From assembly GCA_002358895.1 (NCBI GenBank), contig DEPR01000091.1:1-5833 (forward strand): 5,833 bases of DNA, written 5' to 3'. The translations under genes and the position numbers were made by a program. This stretch comes from Ruminococcus sp. UBA3387 (GTDB lineage: Bacteria > Bacillota > Clostridia > Oscillospirales > Ruminococcaceae). The notes under the pieces are model-generated. The model had not been told where the DNA came from, made no database searches, and was given only the letters and a program-made list of their open reading frames with translations. Positions 1 to 5,236 of the stretch are shown here, one piece after another. How positions within the stretch are numbered: position 1 is the stretch's first letter; each line of letters starts with the position of its first letter.

Positions 1-161
1 TTTCCTGCACCTTCAGATACACCGAGAATTACAGGTGATTTCAGCTCTTCAGCAGTAAGCAGAATAGCCTTTGTCCATTCAAGATTGTTGATGTTGAACT
101 GACCTACAGCATATTTTCCTTCAATAGCCTTTGTCAGCATTTCCTTAGCAGAAACTAACAT
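1..161 (-). CDS. fba: Class II fructose-1,6-bisphosphate aldolase, N-terminal part (truncated by window edge)
   Basis: The minus strand reads 53 complete codons from an ATG at 161-159 and runs off the left edge without a stop. The protein begins [20 protein letters not shown], then has a [10 protein letters not shown] stretch (residues 20-29) and [12 protein letters not shown] (42-53). These match the N-terminal beta-strands of class II, zinc-dependent Fba/GatY-type aldolases, close to Bacillus FbaA as I remember it. Family members are usually about 285-310 residues, so roughly a fifth is visible; the zinc-binding histidines and catalytic residues lie outside the window. The enzyme is cytosolic and reversibly splits fructose-1,6-bisphosphate into dihydroxyacetone phosphate and glyceraldehyde-3-phosphate in glycolysis and gluconeogenesis. 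The start is set by a GGAGGG ribosome site (complement of 169-174) seven bases upstream. It is transcribed away from the liv genes from its own promoter. A tagatose-bisphosphate aldolase of the same family is possible but less likely. Confidence 0.9.
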   Translation of the reverse strand, partial: MLVSAKEMLTKAIEGKYAVGQFNINNLEWTKAILLTAEELKSPVILGVSEGAG

Positions 162-202
162 TTTAACACCCTCCGTTAATTTATTTTTTAACAACTTAAT
201 AT

Positions 203-231
203 ATTATACTCTTTTTTACCCCGAATTTCAA
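203..231 (-). promoter_or_regulatory. Sigma-A-type promoter of the aldolase gene
   Basis: Read on the minus strand, TTGAAA (231-226) is followed by a 17-base spacer and a perfect TATAAT (208-203). Transcription would start near 196, leaving a leader of about 35 bases that includes the GGAGGG ribosome site. The near-consensus match fits a strongly expressed glycolytic gene. The leader is too short for a T-box or riboswitch. Confidence 0.8.
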
Positions 232-277
232 GACCGTTTTGCTAATTTAACATTTGGCTTATTATTTCTTCACAATT

Positions 278-285
278 TGTATACA
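278..285. repeat. Short perfect palindrome in the divergent intergenic region
   Basis: TGTATACA is an exact 8-base palindrome about midway between the divergent aldolase and livJ promoters. It could be half of an operator for a dimeric regulator, but 8-base AT-rich palindromes are common by chance and the symmetry does not extend at the next base pair. The rest of 232-322 is AT-rich and shows nothing else I recognise. Confidence 0.25.
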
Positions 286-322
286 TATCCCGCCTTATTA
301 TGGAATTTTTATTGAATAGGTA

Positions 323-352
323 TTGACAAAGGTTTTGCTTTAATGGTATATT
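323..352 (+). promoter_or_regulatory. Sigma-A-type promoter of livJ
   Basis: A perfect TTGACA (323-328) is followed by an 18-base spacer and TATATT (347-352). A TGG directly before the -10 box (344-346) makes an extended -10 element. Transcription would begin near 359, giving a leader of about 42 bases with AAAGGAG at 384-390, ten bases before the livJ ATG. The leader is too short for a T-box or other large sensor, so control is more likely by a DNA-binding protein. Confidence 0.8.
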
Positions 353-400
353 AATAGTAACCATAAGTAATTGTGGATTTTTTAAAGGAGTGAATCAACT

Positions 401-1567
401 ATGAAAATCAAAAAGATTCTTGCATTTGCCGTAGCTTCTGTGTTGACAGCAACTTGCTTCGCAGCTTGCGGTAAAGAAGAAAAGAAAGCTGACGAAATCG
501 TAATCGGTGGTAGCGGTCCTCTTACAGGTGATGCAGCACAGTACGGTACAGCTGTTAAGAACGCAGCAGAACTCGCTGTAAAGGAAATCAATGACAACGG
601 TGGCATCAACGGCCAGACACTCAAGCTCGTTTTTGAAGACGACGAAGCTGATCCGGGCGACAAGGCTGTAAACGCTTACAACTCACTTAAAGACAAGGAT
701 ATGCAGATTATGCTCGGAACAGTTACATCAGGTTCTTGCCTTGCTGTAATTGAAAAATCAAAAGCAGATAACATCTTCCAGTTCACACCTTCAGCTTCTG
801 CTGACGATGTTGTAAAGAACGACAACTGCTTCCAGATTTGCTTTACTGACTCAAACCAGGGTGTTGCTTCAGCTGACTATATTGCTGACAACGCAGTTGC
901 TAAGAAGGTTGCTGTAATCTATGACAGCTCAGACGCTTATTCATCAGGCATCTTCAACACATTCAAGGCTGAAGCTGAAGCTAAGGGTCTTGAAATCGTT
1001 GCTGAACAGTCATTCACAAAGGACAGCAAGACAGATTTCTCTGCACAGATCAGTGCTTGTAAGTCAGCTGGTGCTGAACTCGTATTCCTTCCAATCTACT
1101 ATCAGCAGGCTTCATTGATTCTTACACAGAGCAAGGCTGCAGACTTCTCACCAATCTTCTTTGGTTGTGATGGTCTTGACGGTATTCTCTCAATCGAAAA
1201 CTTCGATACATCACTTGCAGAAGGCGTAATGCTTCTTACACCATTTGCTGCTGACGCTGCTGACGAAGCTACACAGAAGTTTGTAACAGCATACAAGGCT
1301 GCTTATAATGACGAAGTTCCTAACCAGTTCGCTGCTGACGCTTATGACGGAATTTACATTCTTGCTAAGCTCATCGAACAGGAAAAGATTACAGGCGATA
1401 TGGATGCTAAGGAAATCTGCGAAAAGCTTTCAGCTGCAATTTCTGCAGACGGCTTCTCATATGACGGTCTCACAGGTACAGGTATGACTTGGGCTAAGAC
1501 AGGTGAAGTTTCAAAGAACCCTAAGGCTGTTGTAATCAAGGACGGTGCTTATTCAGCTCTTGACTAA
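401..1567 (+). CDS. livJ: Branched-chain amino acid ABC transporter, substrate-binding lipoprotein
   Basis: This 388-residue protein is the extracellular binding component of the transporter encoded downstream. Residues 1-23 form a lipoprotein signal: basic MKIKK, a hydrophobic core, and a lipobox FAAC with the lipidated cysteine at 23, followed by a charged linker (24-32). The mature part has the type 1 periplasmic-binding fold of the Leu/Ile/Val family (Peripla_BP_6). Visible landmarks are GPLTGDAAQYG (39-49), EINDNGGINGQTLKLVFEDD (62-81), the GTVTSGSC ligand-loop region (106-113), DSSDAYSSG (175-183) and FFGCDGLDG (253-261). Length is normal for the family. The lipid anchor is expected where there is no periplasm, supporting a Gram-positive host. 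An ATG with AAAGGAG upstream fixes the start. The gene is followed by its own terminator, so it may be made as a monocistronic message as well as by read-through. Codon choice is strongly biased (many AAG, GCT, GAC, CTT), suggesting high expression. Binding of branched-chain amino acids is inferred from the family; relatives bind other amino acids, amides or urea, so specificity is not certain. Confidence 0.92.
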   Translation: MKIKKILAFAVASVLTATCFAACGKEEKKADEIVIGGSGPLTGDAAQYGTAVKNAAELAVKEINDNGGINGQTLKLVFEDDEADPGDKAVNAYNSLKDKDMQIMLGTVTSGSCLAVIEKSKADNIFQFTPSASADDVVKNDNCFQICFTDSNQGVASADYIADNAVAKKVAVIYDSSDAYSSGIFNTFKAEAEAKGLEIVAEQSFTKDSKTDFSAQISACKSAGAELVFLPIYYQQASLILTQSKAADFSPIFFGCDGLDGILSIENFDTSLAEGVMLLTPFAADAADEATQKFVTAYKAAYNDEVPNQFAADAYDGIYILAKLIEQEKITGDMDAKEICEKLSAAISADGFSYDGLTGTGMTWAKTGEVSKNPKAVVIKDGAYSALD

Positions 1568-1585
1568 TACTTAAAACAGTTAATT

Positions 1586-1616
1586 AAACCGACGGTAAAT
1601 TGCCGTCGGTTTTTTT
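1586..1616 (+). terminator. Intrinsic terminator after livJ
   Basis: A perfect 10-base-pair stem, AAACCGACGG (1586-1595) with CCGTCGGTTT (1603-1612), encloses a 7-base loop. It ends in a run of seven T (1610-1616), and a second T-rich stretch follows. It lies 18 bases after the livJ stop and before livH, so it should end most transcripts after the binding-protein gene. Because the outer A-T pairs add symmetry, weak activity on the opposite strand is possible but no gene there needs it. Confidence 0.9.
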
Positions 1617-1628
1617 GTTGTTTTTTAG

Positions 1629-1657
1629 TTGCATTTGTTCAGAAAATGTGTTATAAT
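1629..1657 (+). promoter_or_regulatory. Internal promoter for livHMGF
   Basis: TTGCAT (1629-1634, only TTG matches the -35 consensus) is followed by a 17-base spacer and a perfect TATAAT (1652-1657), preceded by TGT (1649-1651), which makes an extended -10 element. Transcription would start near 1664, about 32 bases before the livH ATG. It sits just downstream of the livJ terminator, as expected if the permease and ATPase genes have their own start point. Confidence 0.7.
1634..1648. promoter_or_regulatory. CodY-like box within the livH promoter spacer (candidate)
   Basis: TTTGTTCAGAAAATG agrees with the known CodY consensus AATTTTCWGAAAATT at 11 of 15 positions, including the whole CWGAAAAT core half. 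It lies between the -35 and -10 boxes of the livH promoter, so binding would block RNA polymerase. CodY is a Firmicutes repressor that senses branched-chain amino acids and GTP and often controls their transporters. Whether this organism encodes CodY is not visible here, and AT-rich sequence gives chance matches. Confidence 0.3.
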
Positions 1658-1668
1658 TAATTGTATAT

Positions 1669-1683
1669 ATTTATCTGAAATGA
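1669..1683. promoter_or_regulatory. Second, weaker CodY-like box in the livH leader (candidate)
   Basis: ATTTATCTGAAATGA matches the CodY consensus at 10 of 15 positions and repeats the TCWGAAA core of the site 35 bases upstream. It covers about +6 to +20 of the predicted livH transcript and reaches the edge of the GAGGT ribosome site (1682-1686). On its own it would not be convincing; its interest comes from the pairing with the upstream match. Confidence 0.2.
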
Positions 1684-1695
1684 GGTATGTTCTAA

Positions 1696-2577
1696 ATGGG
1701 GTTTTTGAATAATCTTATAAACGGAATCAGCCTTGGCAGTATCTATGCGGTTATTGCATTGGGGTACACCCTTGTTTATGGTATTGCCAAAATGCTGAAC
1801 TTTGCCCACGGAGACGTTATTATGGTGGGTGGCTATGTTGTTTTCACAGCTATGACAACTATGGGAATGAATCCCTGGCTTTCAATAGCTCTGGCAGTTG
1901 TGGTTTGTACATTACTGGGAATTACCATTGAAAAGGTTGCTTATAAACCATTACGACAGGCAACTTCCCTTGCTGTACTTATTACTGCAATCGGTGTGAG
2001 CTATTTCCTGCAGAATATTGCGCTTCTGATTTTTGGTGCAAAACCTGTAAACTTTACTTCTGTAGTAAACGTTCCAAGCATAAAACTGTTTGACGGTCAG
2101 ATTGTTATTGCAGGTGAAACATCTGTTGCAATTATCGTTTCTGTTCTGATTGTTATAGGACTTTCGCTGTTTATCAACAAGACAAAAAGCGGACGTGCAA
2201 TGCTTGCCGTTTCGGAAGATAAACACGCAGCTCAGCTTATGGGCGTAAACATAAACCGTACAATTTCTCTTACTTTCGCTATCGGTTCAGGCCTTGCAGC
2301 TATTGCAGGTACACTTCTCTGCTCTGCATATCCGACTCTGTCAAATACAACAGGTGCTATGCCCGGTATCAAGGCTTTCGTTGCTGCTGTTTTTGGTGGT
2401 ATCGGTTCAATCCCCGGTGCTATGATTGGTGGTATCCTTATCGGTGTAATCGAAATCTTAGGCAGAGCTTATATTTCACCTCAGCTTGCAGACGCTATAG
2501 TTTTTGCCGTACTTATCCTGGTGCTTATGATTAAGCCGACAGGTATTCTCGGTAAAAAGACAAACGAAAAAGTATAA
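1696..2577 (+). CDS. livH: Branched-chain amino acid ABC transporter permease LivH
   Basis: This 293-residue integral membrane protein is one of the two subunits forming the import channel. It is almost entirely hydrophobic, with about eight likely membrane segments, for example around residues 9-30, 36-56, 60-77, 92-113, 141-160, 190-210, 224-256 and 264-280. The family signature ALGYTLVYGIAKMLNFAHGD is at 21-40. The cytoplasmic coupling loop GRAMLAVSEDKHAAQLMGVN (166-185) corresponds to the EAA-type loop that docks onto an ATPase subunit. GGIGSIPGAMIGG (234-246) is the conserved segment near the C-terminus. Length is normal for LivH. The ATG is preceded by GAGGT nine bases upstream; an earlier ATG at 1687 meets a stop two codons later. 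It is the first gene of the livHMGF unit, with its own promoter after the livJ terminator. LivM begins 23 bases after its stop. A urea-type UrtB permease is a related alternative but has no supporting neighbours here. Confidence 0.93.
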   Translation: MGFLNNLINGISLGSIYAVIALGYTLVYGIAKMLNFAHGDVIMVGGYVVFTAMTTMGMNPWLSIALAVVVCTLLGITIEKVAYKPLRQATSLAVLITAIGVSYFLQNIALLIFGAKPVNFTSVVNVPSIKLFDGQIVIAGETSVAIIVSVLIVIGLSLFINKTKSGRAMLAVSEDKHAAQLMGVNINRTISLTFAIGSGLAAIAGTLLCSAYPTLSNTTGAMPGIKAFVAAVFGGIGSIPGAMIGGILIGVIEILGRAYISPQLADAIVFAVLILVLMIKPTGILGKKTNEKV

Positions 2578-2584
2578 TAATCTG

Positions 2585-2590
2585 AAAGGA
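2585..2590 (+). promoter_or_regulatory. Ribosome binding site supporting the livM GTG start
   Basis: AAAGGA lies ten bases before the GTG at 2601. No in-frame ATG occurs until codon 19 of the reading, which lies inside the first hydrophobic segment and has no ribosome site, so the GTG is the better start. Confidence 0.65.
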
Positions 2591-2600
2591 ACGGTTTTCG

Positions 2601-3683
2601 GTGAAATCTAAATTAATCAAACCTCAGACTCGAAAGAGTTTTATTACATATTTAATGGTTATAGCTGCTTTTATAATAATGCAGACTCTTGTTGCAACAG
2701 ACAGCATTTCAAGTATGCTTAAAGACCTGCTTGTTCCACTGTGTGTTTATTCAATCCTTGCTGTTTCACTCAACCTTACAGTAGGTATTCTTGGTGAGCT
2801 TAGCCTCGGACAGGCTGGATTTATGTGCATCGGTGCATACACCAGTGCTATTTTCTCTATTTCTACTGCAGAATCTATTGCAAATCCGCTTATCAGATTC
2901 CCTCTGGCACTTGTTGTTGGTGGTATCTGTGCAGCAATCTTCGGCATTATAATCGGCATTCCTGTGCTTCGTCTCAAAGGCGACTATCTTGCTATTGTTA
3001 CACTCGCTTTCGGCGAAATCATCAAGAATGTTTTTGCTGCCATTTATCTCGGCGTTGACGAAACAGGTATTCACTTCTCATTAAAGAGTGCAAGTGATAT
3101 GAATATGGCTACAGACGGAAAAATGCTTATTAACGGTGCTTTGGGTATCAGTGGTACACCTAACGACTCCAATTTTCTTATAGCGGCTATCGTACTTCTT
3201 ATCACACTTATTATTGCATACAACTTTGTAAATTCCCGTACAGGCCGTGCAGTAATGTCAATAAGAGATAACAGAATCGCTGCTGAATCTGTAGGTCTTA
3301 ACATCACAAAATACAAGCTTATTACTTTTGGTCTTACTGCTTTCCTTGCAGGTGTTGCAGGTTCTCTTTATTCACATAACTTCTACACCCTGCAGGCTTC
3401 AAAGTTCGACTATAACCTTTCTATTCTCATTCTCGTATTTGTGGTGCTTGGTGGTATCGGTAACATCAGAGGAAGCGTTATTGCGGCAATCGTGCTTACA
3501 CTTCTCCCTGAGCTTCTGAGAGAATTCAGCCAGTATCGTATGCTCTTCTATTCAATCATTCTCATTGTTATGATGATTATAACTTCAAACGCTACAATCA
3601 AATCATATATCAGCAATTACACAGACAAGACAAAAGCTTTCTTCAAGAAAACTTTTTCACGCAAAGCAAAGGAGGCTGAATAA
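2601..3683 (+). CDS. livM: Branched-chain amino acid ABC transporter permease LivM
   Basis: This 360-residue membrane protein pairs with LivH to form the translocation channel. It starts with GTG; the N-terminus is basic (MKSKLIKPQTRK), then hydrophobic segments follow around 14-31, 45-64, 67-87, 100-120, 190-210, 240-258, 273-300 and 312-328. Family landmarks are LNLTVGILGELSLGQAGFMC (57-76), LRLKGDYLAIVTLAFGEI (123-140), the cytoplasmic coupling loop GRAVMSIRDNRIAAESVGLN (215-234) and VLGGIGNIRGSVIAA (282-296). The region at about 150-190 is a polar loop between membrane segments. The C-terminal tail (about 340-360) is strongly charged, with many lysines, and is probably cytoplasmic. Length is within the LivM range for Gram-positive bacteria and shorter than the E. 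coli protein, which has an N-terminal extension. It ends one base before livG, and the livG ribosome site lies within its last codons, which points to tight translational coupling. Confidence 0.93.
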   Translation: MKSKLIKPQTRKSFITYLMVIAAFIIMQTLVATDSISSMLKDLLVPLCVYSILAVSLNLTVGILGELSLGQAGFMCIGAYTSAIFSISTAESIANPLIRFPLALVVGGICAAIFGIIIGIPVLRLKGDYLAIVTLAFGEIIKNVFAAIYLGVDETGIHFSLKSASDMNMATDGKMLINGALGISGTPNDSNFLIAAIVLLITLIIAYNFVNSRTGRAVMSIRDNRIAAESVGLNITKYKLITFGLTAFLAGVAGSLYSHNFYTLQASKFDYNLSILILVFVVLGGIGNIRGSVIAAIVLTLLPELLREFSQYRMLFYSIILIVMMIITSNATIKSYISNYTDKTKAFFKKTFSRKAKEAE

Positions 3684-3684
3684 T

Positions 3685-4443
3685 ATGGCTATGTTGGAAG
3701 TAAAAAATCTCGGTATCTCCTTTGGTGGACTTCGTGCTGTTGACGAGTTCAACATCAAAATTGAAAAAGGTGCTTTGTATGGTCTTATCGGTCCTAACGG
3801 TGCAGGAAAAACTACAGTCTTCAACCTGCTGACAGGTGTGTATAAGCCAACTGCAGGAGCAATAATGCTGGACGGTAAAAACATTACAGGCAAAAGCACT
3901 ATTCAGATTAACCGACACGGTATTGCCCGTACATTCCAGAATATCAGACTGTTCAATAATCTGAGTGTGCTTGACAACGTTAAGGTTGGTTTGCACAATC
4001 ACTACAAATACAGCACTCCTGAAGGAATTTTCAGGCTCCCTCGCTTTTTCAAGACCGAAAAGGCTATGGACAAGAAGGCTCTTGAGCTTCTCAAGGTATT
4101 TGACCTTGACAAAGAGGCTGACCTTCCTGCTTCAGGCTTACCTTATGGTAAACAGCGTAAGCTGGAAATTGCCCGTGCTCTTGCTACTCAGCCAAAGCTT
4201 CTGCTCCTTGATGAGCCTGCTGCAGGTATGAACCCTAACGAAACAGCAGAACTTATGGAAACTATAAGATTTGTAAGAGATAACTTTGATATGACAATAC
4301 TGCTTATCGAACACGATATGAGCCTTGTATCAGGTATCTGCGAAAAGCTGTCTGTTCTTAACTTCGGCAGACTTCTCTGCGAAGGTGAAACATCAGAAGT
4401 TCTCAGCAATCCTGAAGTTATCAAAGCTTATCTTGGCGATTAA
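3685..4443 (+). CDS. livG: Branched-chain amino acid ABC transporter ATP-binding protein LivG
   Basis: This 252-residue cytosolic ATPase is one of two different nucleotide-binding subunits that power the LivH/LivM channel. All ABC motifs are visible: Walker A GPNGAGKTT (36-44, lysine 42), Q-loop glutamine 85 in ARTFQNIRLF, the signature LPYGKQRKLEIARAL (152-166) in the LivG-specific form in which the LSGGQ serine is replaced by proline, Walker B LLLLDEP (172-178, D176, catalytic E177), and H-loop histidine 210 in LIEHDMS. The segment from 95 to 130 (HNHYKYSTPEGIFRLPRFFK) is the extra LivG insertion in the helical domain, and the C-terminus IKAYLGD is the typical Liv-family ending. The start is set by a perfect AAAGGAGG (3668-3675) nine bases before the ATG, inside the end of livM; an ATG two codons later is too far away. 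livF follows after 14 bases. Confidence 0.95.
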   Translation: MAMLEVKNLGISFGGLRAVDEFNIKIEKGALYGLIGPNGAGKTTVFNLLTGVYKPTAGAIMLDGKNITGKSTIQINRHGIARTFQNIRLFNNLSVLDNVKVGLHNHYKYSTPEGIFRLPRFFKTEKAMDKKALELLKVFDLDKEADLPASGLPYGKQRKLEIARALATQPKLLLLDEPAAGMNPNETAELMETIRFVRDNFDMTILLIEHDMSLVSGICEKLSVLNFGRLLCEGETSEVLSNPEVIKAYLGD

Positions 4444-4457
4444 GGAGGGAATGTTAA

Positions 4458-5168
4458 ATGGCATTATTGGAAATAAAGGACCTTGCCGTAAATTACGGTA
4501 TGATTACTGCTCTTAAAGGCATTTCCTTTGAGGTAAATCAGGGCGAGGTTATTGCACTTATCGGTGCAAACGGTGCAGGAAAAACTACTACACTTCACGC
4601 TATTACTGGGCTTTTACCTGTAAAAAGCGGTTCTATTCTTTTTAACGGCGTTGAACTCACCAAGACACCTGCTCACAAAATCGTAAAGATGGGTATGGCT
4701 CACGTTCCTGAAGGACGAAGAATATTCCAGAACCTTACTGTACTTGACAACCTGAAGCTGGGTGCTTTCACAAGAAAGGACAAGGACGGAATTGCTAAGG
4801 ATATGCAGATGGTTTATGACCGTTTCCCCCGACTTGCTGAACGTAAATCCCAGATAGCAGGTACTCTTTCAGGTGGTGAACAGCAGATGCTTGCTATGGG
4901 CAGAGCTTTGATGTCTCAGCCCAGCATTATCGTTATGGACGAACCTTCTATGGGACTTTCCCCTATTCTTGTAAGCGAAATTTTTGACATCATCCAGTCA
5001 ATCAGAGAAACAGGAACTACTGTACTGCTGGTTGAACAGAATGCGAAAAAGGCTCTTTCTATTGCTGACAGGGCTTATGTTCTCGAAACAGGTAACATTG
5101 TTCTTTCAGGCAAGGCTTCTGACCTTATCAATGATGAATCAGTAAAGAAGGCTTATCTCGGCGAATAA
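4458..5168 (+). CDS. livF: Branched-chain amino acid ABC transporter ATP-binding protein LivF
   Basis: This 236-residue cytosolic ATPase is the second nucleotide-binding subunit and should form a heterodimer with LivG. Walker A is GANGAGKTT (36-44), the signature LSGGEQQMLAMGRAL (137-151), Walker B IIVMDEP (157-163, D161, catalytic E162), and the C-terminus KKAYLGE. Two positions depart from the general ABC pattern in the way LivF proteins normally do: the Q-loop position carries glutamate (E85 in HVPEGRRIF) and the H-loop position carries glutamine (Q194 in LLVEQNA). VPEGRRIF and VEQN identify it as LivF rather than LivG. The start follows GGAGGG (4444-4449), which comes immediately after the livG stop, with eight bases to the ATG. 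It is the last transporter gene. No hairpin with a T-run is seen in the 68 bases after its stop, so read-through into the next gene is likely. Confidence 0.95.
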   Translation: MALLEIKDLAVNYGMITALKGISFEVNQGEVIALIGANGAGKTTTLHAITGLLPVKSGSILFNGVELTKTPAHKIVKMGMAHVPEGRRIFQNLTVLDNLKLGAFTRKDKDGIAKDMQMVYDRFPRLAERKSQIAGTLSGGEQQMLAMGRALMSQPSIIVMDEPSMGLSPILVSEIFDIIQSIRETGTTVLLVEQNAKKALSIADRAYVLETGNIVLSGKASDLINDESVKKAYLGE

Positions 5169-5184
5169 AACTATTCCCCCGACT

Positions 5185-5213
5185 TTCAAAGATGAAACAA
5201 AACTTCATATACT
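5185..5213 (+). promoter_or_regulatory. Possible promoter for the kinase-like gene
   Basis: TTCAAA (5185-5190, 4 of 6 to consensus) is separated by 17 bases from TATACT (5208-5213, 5 of 6). It would start transcription near 5220, only about 17 bases before the ATG at 5237, with the GGGAGGT ribosome site (5224-5230) just inside the transcript. That short leader makes it less certain. A 5-base inverted repeat (ATGAA/TTCAT, 5192-5208) overlaps the spacer. Confidence 0.4.
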
Positions 5214-5236
5214 CAATATTATAGGGAGGTTTATTT

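Noticed and set aside
359..400. Possible T-box or riboswitch leader for livJ
   Set aside because: With the promoter at 323-352 the leader is only about 42 bases and has no stem-loop or antiterminator structure, far too short for a T-box.
382..663. 93-codon minus-strand reading frame rich in Ser and Ala
   Set aside because: It lies antisense to the start of livJ and runs into its ribosome site; composition is what the mirror of a biased coding sequence gives, and no ribosome site or family motif is seen.
3643..4002. Two overlapping minus-strand reading frames (up to 119 codons) across the livM-livG junction
   Set aside because: They mirror livG, including its Walker A region, and have low-complexity Cys/Ser-rich translations with no recognisable domain.
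401..5168. Urea or amide (Urt/Ami-type) transporter instead of a branched-chain amino acid one
   Set aside because: These share the same five-gene family, but no urease, amidase or nitrogen-control genes are in the window; the general Liv assignment is kept, with exact substrate uncertain.
5169..5236. Terminator after livF
   Set aside because: Only a 5-base inverted repeat (ATGAA/TTCAT) with an AT-rich stem and no T-run is present; it would not terminate efficiently.
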